Assembly: GCA_021730635.1 (NCBI GenBank)
Contig: JAJNNC010000009.1
Location: 124,001 to 188,000 of the forward strand
Reading direction: 5' to 3'
DNA length: 64,000 bases
Source of the DNA: Catalimonadaceae bacterium JC749
GTDB lineage: Bacteria > Bacteroidota > Bacteroidia > Cytophagales > Cyclobacteriaceae
The notes below the pieces were generated by a model that worked only from the letters and a program-made list of their open reading frames with translations, had not been told where the DNA came from and did not search any database. Shown here piece by piece: positions 32,737-42,600 of the stretch. The position numbers were made by a program, and so were the translations under genes. Numbering within the stretch: position 1 is the first letter of the stretch; every line of letters begins with the position of its first letter.

Positions 32737-34722
32737 TTACTGGGTTTTGTTAAAGGAGGTAAACCCAAGTTTCTCCAAACCCTGCCATACTTCCGGTACG
32801 GACATGAATAAATCCCAGAGGAGCGCCGTCCTATGGTTTTCAATCATAATAATGATAGGCCCCTGATCAATGGCCAGGTAAGAATCGGCATACCAGTTTT
32901 CTGTCACGTTAAAAGCATCGTAAAAACCATACTCGCCCCAAAGCCTGTCGCCCAGCGTATAATAAAAAAAGTGCAAGGCAGACTGGGAGGCTTCTGGTGT
33001 ATAAGGAAAAGAAGACAAAGCCGCTGTGGGTGTAATCACTCCCAGATCCTGGGTAGGGGAATGGGCCGAATATCCCATATGATTATCACTGGCAGTAAGC
33101 CCCCAGTTATTTTCCGAATAGCCCGCGTATTGCTGTGGATTGTTGATACAATACGCCTGGTTGATGCGTGTATGGTGTTCATTTTGCTGCCAGTAGTCGG
33201 CATAAGCATCCTGAAGATTTCGTGGATCCAAACCCAGAAAAGAATAATGAGCAAAGAACAGCGGCCCACCATAATCATAGCCCAGCGGCAGCTGATAACC
33301 GTAAAAGGTTTTGCCATTGATGATCTGCCCGTTTTTCGCCCACCCTTCCGTATATACGGCTTTGTCGATAGGATAAGTGGGCGAGGAAGCAGCCAGAACA
33401 TAGACGATCAGCCCTTCGTTGTATCCCTGCACCGGCAGGTTCATTTCCCATCCATAATCGGGCGACCAATGCCAGTACAGTACATTTTCTCCACCCCTGG
33501 TATACCAGCTCCACTCTACAGCTTCCCACAGTTGGGTAATACTTTCAGCCAGCGACAGCTCCTCTGGTATAGTTGGGTTGAGATAGGCTCTCACTGTCAG
33601 CAACCCCTGTACCAGCAAGGCTGTTTCTACCAGATCGCCTCCATTGTCTTTAGGACTAAAGGGAATTACTTTTCCTGTGTTGCCATCCATCCAGTGCGGC
33701 CACACGCCATGAAACCGATCTGCTGCTGCCAGAAAATTTACTATTTTGGATAGACGTTCTATGCCTTCCTGCCGGGCAATAAATCCTCTCTCGATCCCAA
33801 TAAGGATAGCCATGATACCAAATCCGGAGCCCCCGATGGTGACCAGGTCACCGGAAGTATTTCTTTCCCGGGCCAAGCCACTGTGAGGGTGTGCAAAATC
33901 CCAGAAATATTTGAAGGTTTGCTGCTGCACTTTGGTAAGCAGTGCTTCATCATCAATGACCGGAAATTTAGGGATACTATCGGCAGCGGTATAAAAAGAA
34001 GTCGTGAAGCCCTCAAAGGGTTCTCCCTGCCTACCCTGAATGGCATCGGTAAGTTCGAGTGTGTACTGGCTGAGTTGTGTCAACGCTGAGGAAGCAACCA
34101 ATAGGACTGTTTTATCTTCGTTCGAAAAATCGACCGCCACTTCCGCTTGATCAGGCCCCGACAATATGACATTGTTTTGAAAAGAGGTCTTATCCAAAGG
34201 GGAGGAAAAAGTAATTTCTATACTCGGAAGTAGGGGAACATCAATCATCCTTCCGGGGCTGTCCACCTCTTTTCCAGCTATTTGCACAGAGACCATTTCC
34301 AGTGTGCCTTGTTGGGTTTTGAATGGGATTTCCCTCCCCATAAAAGTTTCTCCGCTGGCCCCTTTCAACTGGCTTGTCATAGCAAGCGTATACACTGTAT
34401 TATGTTGTAATGGACCGACCGGAAATAAGATGACTGTCTTATCTTCTGAAGAAAAGCTGATATTCGTATTCACAAGCTGCTGATCATCCCGGAGCAGGAT
34501 CGCTCCCTCTGCTGAAGCCTTGTCCAGGGCCGCTGAAAAATTAAGTGTGATACTTCTGTCTACCGGCAAACCTTCTATCACGCCACCGGCCAGATTGAGC
34601 TGAGTATCTCCTACAAAAGCCTCCATGAGTTGAAGGCTACCCGTTTCCGGTTCATTCTTCTCACAGGCGAAAAATGTGAAAACTGAGAGGATAAAAACAA
34701 AGGTATTCTGCAGGTTGATCAT
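32737..34722 (-). CDS. glucoamylase-family protein (GH144-like) with two Ig-like Big_5 domains
   Basis: The start at 34722 gives 661 residues with a signal and lipobox-like FFACE (Cys at about residue 18), so a surface or periplasmic lipoprotein. Residues about 30-130 and 140-245 are two Big_5-type Ig-like repeats (ITLNFSAALDKAS and IEITFSSPLDKTS). The catalytic alpha/alpha barrel (about 270-660) carries FKYFWDFAHPHSGLARER, GSGFGIMAILIGIERGF, DNGGDLVETALLVQGLL, EGLIVYVLAASSP and DNHMGYSAHSPTQDLG, the signature of the glucoamylase-like/GH144 family that includes endo-beta-1,2-glucanases. The upstream frame to 34833 lacks a signal and is discounted. It follows the LamG lipoprotein in the PUL. 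Confidence 0.88.
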   Translation of the reverse strand: MINLQNTFVFILSVFTFFACEKNEPETGSLQLMEAFVGDTQLNLAGGVIEGLPVDRSITLNFSAALDKASAEGAILLRDDQQLVNTNISFSSEDKTVILFPVGPLQHNTVYTLAMTSQLKGASGETFMGREIPFKTQQGTLEMVSVQIAGKEVDSPGRMIDVPLLPSIEITFSSPLDKTSFQNNVILSGPDQAEVAVDFSNEDKTVLLVASSALTQLSQYTLELTDAIQGRQGEPFEGFTTSFYTAADSIPKFPVIDDEALLTKVQQQTFKYFWDFAHPHSGLARERNTSGDLVTIGGSGFGIMAILIGIERGFIARQEGIERLSKIVNFLAAADRFHGVWPHWMDGNTGKVIPFSPKDNGGDLVETALLVQGLLTVRAYLNPTIPEELSLAESITQLWEAVEWSWYTRGGENVLYWHWSPDYGWEMNLPVQGYNEGLIVYVLAASSPTYPIDKAVYTEGWAKNGQIINGKTFYGYQLPLGYDYGGPLFFAHYSFLGLDPRNLQDAYADYWQQNEHHTRINQAYCINNPQQYAGYSENNWGLTASDNHMGYSAHSPTQDLGVITPTAALSSFPYTPEASQSALHFFYYTLGDRLWGEYGFYDAFNVTENWYADSYLAIDQGPIIIMIENHRTALLWDLFMSVPEVWQGLEKLGFTSFNKTQ

Positions 34723-34842
34723 ACCCTTCCCATACTTCAGAAGCTGATCATAGAGGCCAGATAGGAAAAGCCCTTGGAAAGCCTTCCCTATCTGACATCC
34801 ATCACTAACAAAGCATCTATTTAGCTTCAGCATCCAATTTTA

Positions 34843-35955
34843 TCAACCCTGTTCAGCTGCCATGAGGGCTTGAATTTCTGCCTGTGTTAGGGCTTTGTTA
34901 AAAAGCCTAAGTTCATCAATCAGACTCTGGTCAGATAAGTGACCCCATTCGGTAAATCTGGGTACGCCGGAGGCAATGGTAAGAATATCAGTGTCCGCCC
35001 AGCTTACACCGTTGAACGCCCCCTGACTGACCACTTGTCCGTTGATGTAGACCACTACTTCGGTGCTTGATATGGTGAAAGCCATATGCACCCAACCTGC
35101 GGTGGCAGGATCCAGGGTAGCGGCGGCTCCTCCATCAAACCAGCTATCCGCTGTACCATCGCCCACATTCAGTTTGAATGTTTGCGCGGTGGGACTCCCT
35201 TCACGGAAAAAGCGGAAACCACTCGTTCTGTTGTTCATCGCATTGGGATTGTTAGGGTCAGGAGGACCAATGACCAATATACCGGCACGGTCGGGTGCTG
35301 CATTTACATTATACCAGAAGGCAGCACTGAATTCCTGCTGAAGCAATCCTGCTGTGGGGAAAGTGAGGTAGGCATCTGCCGCACCCAGGTAGGCACTTTG
35401 GTCCTGGCCGGTTGCAAAACCGGGCGTTCCTGTCACGGTTGGCGAAGTAGCACTCACCAGTTCCATATAATCGTCATTGAACGGCATGTAGAAGATTTCC
35501 CCTTCATACATGGGTTGGTAAGGCTCTACTTTTTCAAAGTTTACAGACTGGGAAGTGGCTTTGTCTGTAAGATCAGTAGCTGTAACGGTGAGCGTGTGCG
35601 TCCCATTGCCTAACTGGTCATATTGATACTCCTGCAAAGCACGACGATAGTCTTTAAATTCGTTGAAAGAGGCAATTTCTGCTCCATCCAGTTGTACTGA
35701 AATATTTTTTATTTCAATATCATCGGTCACCTCGAATTTCATGTTCAGCGATGTAACGTCTTCCTTTACCCGGATCAGCGTGCCTTCCGTGGGGTAAGTA
35801 ATATTGACCGCAGGTGCCGTTTCATCCGGTCCGGGATCTACGTAAGAAATGGGGTCTATGCCTTCTTCACAACCTATCATCAGAAAAGCCATCAGTGGAA
35901 TGATCAGAATATATTTTAATACTTTCATGTTTATCACTTTTAAAACACCATTCAT
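34843..35955 (-). CDS. LamG/concanavalin A-like surface lipoprotein of the PUL
   Basis: Up to 370 residues. The ATG at 35955 overlaps the susD stop (TAATG), while an ATG at 35928 (MKVLKYILII) gives the more usual signal. The lipobox is LMIGC. Residues about 45-145 form an Ig-like domain (APAVNITYPTEG, FEVTDDIEI). Residues about 155-360 form a LamG jellyroll (EFSAAFWYNVNAAPDRAGIL, WVHMAFTISSTEVVVYING, IDELRLFNKALTQAEIQ). In this position, directly after susC and susD, such proteins act as surface glycan-binding components. No catalytic residues are evident. Confidence 0.85.
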   Translation of the reverse strand: MNGVLKVINMKVLKYILIIPLMAFLMIGCEEGIDPISYVDPGPDETAPAVNITYPTEGTLIRVKEDVTSLNMKFEVTDDIEIKNISVQLDGAEIASFNEFKDYRRALQEYQYDQLGNGTHTLTVTATDLTDKATSQSVNFEKVEPYQPMYEGEIFYMPFNDDYMELVSATSPTVTGTPGFATGQDQSAYLGAADAYLTFPTAGLLQQEFSAAFWYNVNAAPDRAGILVIGPPDPNNPNAMNNRTSGFRFFREGSPTAQTFKLNVGDGTADSWFDGGAAATLDPATAGWVHMAFTISSTEVVVYINGQVVSQGAFNGVSWADTDILTIASGVPRFTEWGHLSDQSLIDELRLFNKALTQAEIQALMAAEQG

Positions 35956-37493
35956 TATTGTACTACACTCCTAAGCGCAGGAAGTTGGTCCACCTGATTC
36001 TGAGGATAGGGCAGGAAGATTTTTTCCTGGGTAAAAGTTCTGCCATCGTAGCTCAGTTCATCATATTGCTCGAGCCTGACCATATCATAGTAGCGGACAC
36101 CCCATTCCATGGCTAATTCTGCAAACTTTTCATCCATTACCTGCGCTAGGGTTACCCCCGACAAAGGAGCCAAACCTGCCCGGGCACGTACCAGATTTAC
36201 CGCCTCATCGGCTGTCATTGCCGTACTGGTAGCACCCTGTGTCAGCGCTTCTGCATGCATCAGCAGAATCTCGGCATAGCGTATAATGGTAAAGTTTTTA
36301 TTCGTGCCATATTCGGTGCGGCCAGGAGTCAACAACTCAGAGGGCAGATAATGCTTACCGCTGGCAAACAAAGCCCGTGGATAATCAGTGATGACGTCGC
36401 CTGAGGGTGTAGTATTGTTGACCCAATCGGGTAAAGTAGCATATTGGGGATCACTTCTAAGTTCAGCGATGCCACGGTCAGTGAACAGAACGCTTGTCTG
36501 GAGTCTTACCATCTCTCCGCGGTCAAGCATGAACTTGATGTATTTGAGGCTGGGTTCATAAAACCCCCATCCCCCACTAGCGCCCGTTACTTTGGGAGTC
36601 CAGTTTTGGGGGCCAAAGAATGCAAACAGATAACCTTCCACATCACCAGCGCCCTGCCCGAAGTCAGAATATTGTAATTCAAAGACATTCTCCACATTCA
36701 GTTTGCCCTCCAATTTAAACAGATTATAAAAATCAGGTTCAAGGCTAAAGGTGTTTGAACTGATGATCTGGGAAGTAGCGTCTGCCACTGCCTGATAGTT
36801 TTTCAGTTCGAGGTTCGCCAGTGCCTTAATAGCCAGCGCCGTATAGCGGGTAACGCCTCCGGGAACGTCGGTACGTTCATTCGGATGCGAATCGGGCAGC
36901 AAAGGAATCGCCTCATCCATCTGATTGGATATATGTTGCATCACCTCAGCTTTTGGGATGACATTTGACAGCAGCAAGACAGAAGGATCAGAAGTTTCCG
37001 GGATGAAAATATCACTCCAGACCCGGGAAAGCTGGAAAAGCAACCATCCACGCATCGTTTTTATTTCCGCAATGTACTGATCGGCTAATGCCGGGTTAGG
37101 CGCAAATTCCTTGTACAATGTTATTTGCTCCATAGCCGAATGGGCTGTAAAAATATCCGCATACAGATTTTGCCAGACTGAATTGTACATCCAGTAATCT
37201 TTATTGTAATTGTAAAGATCTGTTTCAGCAAAATCCTGCTGATCGCCCAGACCTCCGGCATTTACATCGTCGCCCCTTACGGAGATCAGTGGAAACTCCT
37301 CCCACCCTCTATCCTGAAATTCTTCATAAGCACCAATCAGGGGCAAAATCATATTTTGCGTATTGGTATAATCGGTTTCTTCTGTAAAAGCGCGGTTTTC
37401 AGCAGGTTCATCCAACGCATCATGGCAAGATGAGAAGCCCAACAGAAGAAAAGCAAGAAAACTCATCTTTGATATCTTATTCGTCATTTTCAT
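35955..37493 (-). CDS. RagB/SusD family nutrient-binding lipoprotein
   Basis: A 512-residue outer-membrane lipoprotein with lipobox GFSSC (Cys at about residue 23). SusD family features: an early NMILPLIGAYEEF, TPR-like helices (YIAEIKTMRGWLLFQLSRVWSDIFI), and the C-terminal ILLMHAEAL...ADEAVNLVRARAGLAPL and EFAMEWG-like ELAMEWGVRYYDMVRLEQY. It binds the incoming glycan over the TonB-dependent channel encoded immediately upstream (12 bases away). First partner of the susC gene. Confidence 0.95.
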   Translation of the reverse strand: MKMTNKISKMSFLAFLLLGFSSCHDALDEPAENRAFTEETDYTNTQNMILPLIGAYEEFQDRGWEEFPLISVRGDDVNAGGLGDQQDFAETDLYNYNKDYWMYNSVWQNLYADIFTAHSAMEQITLYKEFAPNPALADQYIAEIKTMRGWLLFQLSRVWSDIFIPETSDPSVLLLSNVIPKAEVMQHISNQMDEAIPLLPDSHPNERTDVPGGVTRYTALAIKALANLELKNYQAVADATSQIISSNTFSLEPDFYNLFKLEGKLNVENVFELQYSDFGQGAGDVEGYLFAFFGPQNWTPKVTGASGGWGFYEPSLKYIKFMLDRGEMVRLQTSVLFTDRGIAELRSDPQYATLPDWVNNTTPSGDVITDYPRALFASGKHYLPSELLTPGRTEYGTNKNFTIIRYAEILLMHAEALTQGATSTAMTADEAVNLVRARAGLAPLSGVTLAQVMDEKFAELAMEWGVRYYDMVRLEQYDELSYDGRTFTQEKIFLPYPQNQVDQLPALRSVVQ

Positions 37494-37505
37494 AGCAGTT
37501 GCATG

Positions 37506-40500
37506 TTAAAAATTAATATTGAGGCCCACAGTATACACAGCAGGAATAGGATACGTCTGGGTATCAATACCGTTGGACACCTCCGGGTTAAATCCGTTGT
37601 AATCGAACACCGTCAGGGGACGTTCAGCCGTCAATGATATTCTCGTGACAGGCATGGGCGCATCTCCCACCTTGAGTTGATCTATGGTATAAGACAGTTG
37701 CACATTCTGTATTCTGAAAAAATCACCATCTTCCACAAAATAATCGCTCATCTTCTGGTTCCAGCCTCTTCGCAGTCCTGCCGATGAGGGGTATTTGTTA
37801 GAAGTGCCTTCTCCATGCCACCGGTTGATAGCCAGGTCAGCATCCAGGTTACCGTCAGCAGTCCAGATCAGTTCTCCCCGTTTCCTGTTCAGGATTTTGT
37901 TACCTGCCTGTCCCATGAAGTTTGCGGTGAGTTGCAATTTCCTGTAGTTCACGCCAAAGTTAAAACCCCACATAATGGAGGGCAGATAAGAACCCAAAAC
38001 GACCCGGTCATCATCATTCAGCAAGCCATCACCGTTTTGATCTTTGTAGATAAAATCACCGGGGACCAGTCCGTTTTCTATGGCGATAGGATCAGCCTGT
38101 ATCTGGGCCTCATTCTGGTAGACTCCTACGACCTCTTGTCCGTAAAAGGCAAGCACGGGCTCTCCCACAATAGAGCGCTGACGAAATTCCGCCGAACCCC
38201 CATCGATATAGGGCTGTCCATAGAGGTCTCTTACTTCATTTTGCAACGTCGCAATATTGCCTCCGAAATTATAACTTAGGTTATCAGAGATCACATCGTT
38301 CCAGTTGAGAGACATTTCAAAGCCGGAGTTTCTGATGATCCCCACATTTCTCAGCACCGTACCTCCGATGAAGGGGATGTTTACATTAATGGCAGCATTT
38401 TTTGTATCCCGGATGTAGTAATCAGCATCCAGTGATAATTTGTTGTTCAACAATCTTGAGGTGAGTCCTACGTTCCACTCTTCTGTCACTTCCCACGCCA
38501 GGGAGGAAAAAGTGTTGGAGGTAGACGTACCAGAAACAAGCACACCATTGAGAGCCGTGGTAACTACTGTTGTAGTGATCGCCCCATCACTGGCAGGGAT
38601 CTTATCATTGCCGAGTTCACCCCAGCTGGCGCGCAGCTTCAGGAAATCTATCCCGCCAATACCACTGAAGAACTCTTCTTCAGAAAGCACCCAACCGATA
38701 CCTACCGTAGGAAAGTAACCCCATTTTTCCTGGTATTTAGAGCTACCATCTGCCCGCATCGTACCATAGATAAGATATCTGTCTTTGAAGTTATAGGATA
38801 CCCTTCCAAAATAGGAAAGTCCGTATTCTCTACGCCCATTATCTCTCACATCATCGATAGGAATAGTTTCTGCCTGATCAATATACCAGGCTTCTTCCTG
38901 ATCTACAGGAAAATTCAATCCTCTTGCCTCCAGCATTTCCCAGGACTCATCTCTGAAGGAAGTTCCCAACATGACAGTCAGAAAATGTTCTCCAAAATTG
39001 TCGTTATACGTCAGCACATTATCCCAGATACGATTCACATATTCTTCCGTTTTTTTGACGATGGAGGCATTAGGGCTCTGAAATCCATCACTGATAAAAT
39101 AGGGTAGATCAACGTTCCGCTCGTTGAGGAAGGTGAAACTATTGTTGTAAGTAGATTGGAACGAAAGTTTATTAGGAATAAAATCCACCTTTGCATAGAA
39201 GTTAGAAAGTACTTTTCTGATTTTCTGCCGGTTGTCATTGAATTCCAGGGCAGGAAATGGATTTTGTCCTCCCCGGTATCCAATATTCTGGGCACTGGCA
39301 AAATTAATAGGCCAGGCATTCGTATTAAGCTCATCATAGATAGGCAGGATCGGTACGGCAAAATAGGCCTGGTTCCAGGCGGCATCTTCATCGTTGTATT
39401 TCAAAGCATTGCTGAGAATGGCGTTACCTCCCACTGTAAGCCAGTCAGTGGCTTGATAATCAATGTTGGCCCGCAGATTGAAACGCTCATACTCATTTCT
39501 CATCTCCAGTATCCCTTCCTGCGCGAAGTAACTTCCCCCGATAGAATAGGCAGCATTTTCACCTCCCCCACTGACGTTTAAACTGTGGTTCTGTATGGGT
39601 GCCGGGCTGAGGATTTCTTTATACCAATCGGTGTTGACAGCCGGTACATTAGGATTGATCCGGCTTCTGCCATACCGTTGCATGGCATTCAAAATGAAAG
39701 TTGCATCAGCCGCTGAGCCGGATTCCAGTGCCATATTTGTAAATTGCTCTGCGTTGGCCATTTTCAATACGTTCTGGGCAACCTGCATCCCATAATAACC
39801 TTCATAACTTATCTGAGCTTTTTGGTTGTAGCCGCCCGATTTTGTCTCGATCAACACCACCCCGTTGGCAGCTCTTACGCCATAAATAGCAGCAGCAGAA
39901 GCATCTTTCAATACAGTCACCGACTCAATATCCGCAGTATTCAAAAAGTCGATGTTGTCGAAAAACATGCCGTCTACGACGAAAAGAGGTGCTTCCGCAT
40001 TGGCATTATCCGGGTTTGGATAAGAACCAATACCACGAACGCGGACAGAAGGGGCATCTCCCGGAGCCCCGCTGCTCACTATCTGTAATCCCGCTACTTT
40101 TCCCTGTAGTGCCTGCATGGCCTGACCTGTCGGGGTCTTTACGATTTCTTCTGATTTGACTGTAGTAATAGATGAGGTAAGATCTTTCTCTTGTTGCGTT
40201 CCGTAGCCTACGACCACAATCTCTTCCAGTTGTTCTACATCTTCCGATAAGGTCACATTCAGGGTAGATTGTCCATTAACCGGAACTTCCTGGCTGGCAT
40301 ACCCTACATAGGTGTAAACCAGGGTGTCATTTTCGTTGGGTACGGAAATACGATAATTTCCATCAATGTCGGTAACGGTACCTTGCGTAGTACCCTTCAC
40401 CAATACGTTAACGCCTGGTACCGGCTCCTGGTCTGGTTCTACTGTAACCGTGCCTGTAACCGTCAATGCCTGGCTGAATCCTGTCAAGGGTAAGCTATAA

Positions 40501-40559
40501 ACAGCGACCATCGTTAGGAATAACCAAAAGGTTTTTGGAGTAAAAATTTTACGATTCAT
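37506..40559 (-). CDS. SusC/RagA family TonB-dependent outer-membrane transporter
   Basis: A 1017-residue transporter with signal peptide (about 1-30). Residues about 33-115 form a carboxypeptidase-regulatory-like domain (VTGTVTVEPDQEPVPGVNVLVKG), followed by the TonB-box region EEIVVVGYGTQ, plug domain (VRVRGIGSYPNP, PLFVVDGMFFDNIDFLNTADIESVTVLKDASAAAIYGVRAANGVVLIETK) and a 22-strand barrel ending in a terminal Phe (NINF). It lacks the STN domain of the second SusC in the window, so it is not expected to signal to a FecR/ECF pair. It opens the PUL operon that runs to the GH43 gene and probably GH3. Confidence 0.97.
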   Translation of the reverse strand: MNRKIFTPKTFWLFLTMVAVYSLPLTGFSQALTVTGTVTVEPDQEPVPGVNVLVKGTTQGTVTDIDGNYRISVPNENDTLVYTYVGYASQEVPVNGQSTLNVTLSEDVEQLEEIVVVGYGTQQEKDLTSSITTVKSEEIVKTPTGQAMQALQGKVAGLQIVSSGAPGDAPSVRVRGIGSYPNPDNANAEAPLFVVDGMFFDNIDFLNTADIESVTVLKDASAAAIYGVRAANGVVLIETKSGGYNQKAQISYEGYYGMQVAQNVLKMANAEQFTNMALESGSAADATFILNAMQRYGRSRINPNVPAVNTDWYKEILSPAPIQNHSLNVSGGGENAAYSIGGSYFAQEGILEMRNEYERFNLRANIDYQATDWLTVGGNAILSNALKYNDEDAAWNQAYFAVPILPIYDELNTNAWPINFASAQNIGYRGGQNPFPALEFNDNRQKIRKVLSNFYAKVDFIPNKLSFQSTYNNSFTFLNERNVDLPYFISDGFQSPNASIVKKTEEYVNRIWDNVLTYNDNFGEHFLTVMLGTSFRDESWEMLEARGLNFPVDQEEAWYIDQAETIPIDDVRDNGRREYGLSYFGRVSYNFKDRYLIYGTMRADGSSKYQEKWGYFPTVGIGWVLSEEEFFSGIGGIDFLKLRASWGELGNDKIPASDGAITTTVVTTALNGVLVSGTSTSNTFSSLAWEVTEEWNVGLTSRLLNNKLSLDADYYIRDTKNAAINVNIPFIGGTVLRNVGIIRNSGFEMSLNWNDVISDNLSYNFGGNIATLQNEVRDLYGQPYIDGGSAEFRQRSIVGEPVLAFYGQEVVGVYQNEAQIQADPIAIENGLVPGDFIYKDQNGDGLLNDDDRVVLGSYLPSIMWGFNFGVNYRKLQLTANFMGQAGNKILNRKRGELIWTADGNLDADLAINRWHGEGTSNKYPSSAGLRRGWNQKMSDYFVEDGDFFRIQNVQLSYTIDQLKVGDAPMPVTRISLTAERPLTVFDYNGFNPEVSNGIDTQTYPIPAVYTVGLNINF

Positions 40560-40733
40560 AGAAATTAAATTTTCACAAAAAAATGAATAACATTGGTAAT
40601 TGATATGGTTAAAAACAGTGAAATTGAGATTCTTTCCTGGTTAAAAGATTGCGAATTTGATAACATTTTTTTATTGCGTTTTTAGCATTTTTTCATTATG
40701 CAGAACAAAATCCGGTTATTATTAGAAATAAGA

Positions 40734-40762
40734 TTGAACAAGGGTTTGTTTTAATATTTTTG
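40734..40762 (+). promoter_or_regulatory. candidate Bacteroidota promoter in the susC-mcrB divergent gap
   Basis: TTG (40734-40736), an 18-base spacer and TATTTTTG (40755-40762) match the Bacteroidota TTTG/TAnnTTTG promoter pattern on the plus strand, about 250 bases before mcrB. The 454-base gap 40560-41013 otherwise holds only AT-rich sequence; a matching minus-strand box for susC was not found. Confidence 0.3.
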
Positions 40763-41013
40763 GATTTTTGCGCATGTTTTATACAAAAAGGCAGCAAAAA
40801 ATAAATCTATCAGCAGGATATGGTCACATGGTATGAAAATATACAGGAAAACACCCTTCAGTAAGGCATTGTATTTTGGATAAAGCCGTGTATGACCGTC
40901 AAAGGGGAAAAGACAATTTTTCAATATTAACCCTGAAGGGTCTGACAGAAACACCCTGAAAGGTATTCATAGCCTGAGGAAGGTTACCAAACGATGACGC
41001 ACACAACTAGCGT

Positions 41014-42600
41014 ATGGATTTTAAAAACATCATTTTATACGGACCACCGGGGACCGGAAAAACTTATCTGTCTTCCGATCTGGCGGTGGCCATCATTGAA
41101 AAGGGAAAGGCGGCCTCTTACCAGCCTCAGGATCGCCCCCAACGAAAGGAACTGTTCCGGCAATATCAGCAGGAAGGGCGCATTGCCTTCGTCACTTTCC
41201 ATCAGTCATTCAGCTATGAAGATTTTGTAGAAGGTATCAAACCGTTTAAAAACGAAAAAAACGAGCTCTACTACGATGTAGAAGACGGTGTCTTTAAACA
41301 GATTTGTTATAATGCCACTTATGCCTTATGGCTCACGCAGCAAAGAAGATGGATGGCCAAGGTGGCCCATCCGGGCAGAAAGAATTTTGATATACTCTAT
41401 TTTGAATTTCTGGATTATCTGAAACGCATGATGAAAGAAGGGTCTAAAGAGGTCGTTTTTGAGACCCTCACACAGAAAACAGTGTATCTGGAAAATATCA
41501 ATAAAAACGATACCCTTTCTTTTCGATACGACCAAGGGAGGCGTACGTATGGCATCACAAAAAATAAACTGGCCAGAGCCTACCGCCATTTCCAGCAGTC
41601 CCCCGCCACTCCGCAGCTTTCCGACGAGTTCCGGAAGGACGCCGGAAACGCCAATACCAGCTTATACTGGGCTGTATGCAGCCGTCTGCAAGAATTTGAA
41701 AGAGCCCGGAATACTACCTACAATTATATCATCAACCAACGACAGTTCCAGGGACAACCGGTATCGGAAGAACAGTACCAGCAGATGAAAAGGGATTTGC
41801 GCCATTTTGATTTTAGCCAGTTGAGTGAGGAAGACTACCAGCAGGCCGGCAATTATGTACTCATCATCGATGAAATTAACCGGGGCAATATCGCGGGTAT
41901 TTTTGGTGAGCTCATTACCCTGCTGGAAGACGATAAGCGGGCTGGCCGTCCGGAAGCCTTACAAACCATTCTGCCTTACTCCAGGGAGCGGTTTTCTATT
42001 CCACCCAACTTGTATATCATTGGCACCATGAACACCGCCGACCGAAGTATTGAGGCTCTGGATACGGCGCTCCGTCGCAGGTTTTCTTTCCGGGAATTAC
42101 GCCCAGCCCCTGACCTCCTACAGAAACCCTCCCCCCACCTGGCTATGGCGGCAGAAGGGGGTGCCACCTACAAAGGCCGCTCCAAAAACAGACCCTCTCC
42201 CGGGATAGCCCTGGATGCTTTATTGGAGGTGATGAACCAAAGGCTAGAAAAACTGATTGACCGGGATCATACCCTGGGACATGGTTATTTTATGCCGGTG
42301 GGGCAGGCTTCCGACCCATTAGCTGCCTTAAAAGAAATTTTCTATCAGCAGATCATCCCCCTTCTGCAGGAGTATTTTTTTTCGGATTTTGTTAAAATGG
42401 AAATGGTGATCGGACAGGCTTTTTTTAAAAAGGAAGAAACCGATCCTGCCACAACTGCTTCTTCATTTTTTGCCGAGTCCGGTATGGATACTGCCCTTCA
42501 GGAGGAATATTTTATGAAGCCAGTGAGAAAAATAATGTATCTTGACGACGAGGCATTCAAAGAGGCCATACTCCGGATTTATGAACGGCATATCCCATAA
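41014..42600 (+). CDS. mcrB: McrB-like AAA+ GTPase subunit of a type IV restriction system
   Basis: A 528-residue protein. Walker A GPPGTGKT is at residues 10-17, Walker B YVLIIDEINRGN at about 282-293, and the sensor/arginine region GTMNTADRSIEALDTALRRRFSF at about 337-360. The NTADRS motif and DEINRGN fit the McrB GTPase clade. Between Walker A and Walker B lies an insertion of about 150 residues. There is no N-terminal DNA-binding domain, since the ATPase begins at residue 5, so modified-DNA recognition must lie in the insertion or in another subunit. The 3' end overlaps mcrC by 20 bases. Confidence 0.92.
   Translation: MDFKNIILYGPPGTGKTYLSSDLAVAIIEKGKAASYQPQDRPQRKELFRQYQQEGRIAFVTFHQSFSYEDFVEGIKPFKNEKNELYYDVEDGVFKQICYNATYALWLTQQRRWMAKVAHPGRKNFDILYFEFLDYLKRMMKEGSKEVVFETLTQKTVYLENINKNDTLSFRYDQGRRTYGITKNKLARAYRHFQQSPATPQLSDEFRKDAGNANTSLYWAVCSRLQEFERARNTTYNYIINQRQFQGQPVSEEQYQQMKRDLRHFDFSQLSEEDYQQAGNYVLIIDEINRGNIAGIFGELITLLEDDKRAGRPEALQTILPYSRERFSIPPNLYIIGTMNTADRSIEALDTALRRRFSFRELRPAPDLLQKPSPHLAMAAEGGATYKGRSKNRPSPGIALDALLEVMNQRLEKLIDRDHTLGHGYFMPVGQASDPLAALKEIFYQQIIPLLQEYFFSDFVKMEMVIGQAFFKKEETDPATTASSFFAESGMDTALQEEYFMKPVRKIMYLDDEAFKEAILRIYERHIP

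Noticed and set aside
32833-33753. 306-residue plus-strand open frame
   Set aside because: It lies wholly opposite the GH144-type gene and has no recognisable protein features; an antisense shadow of a well-supported gene.
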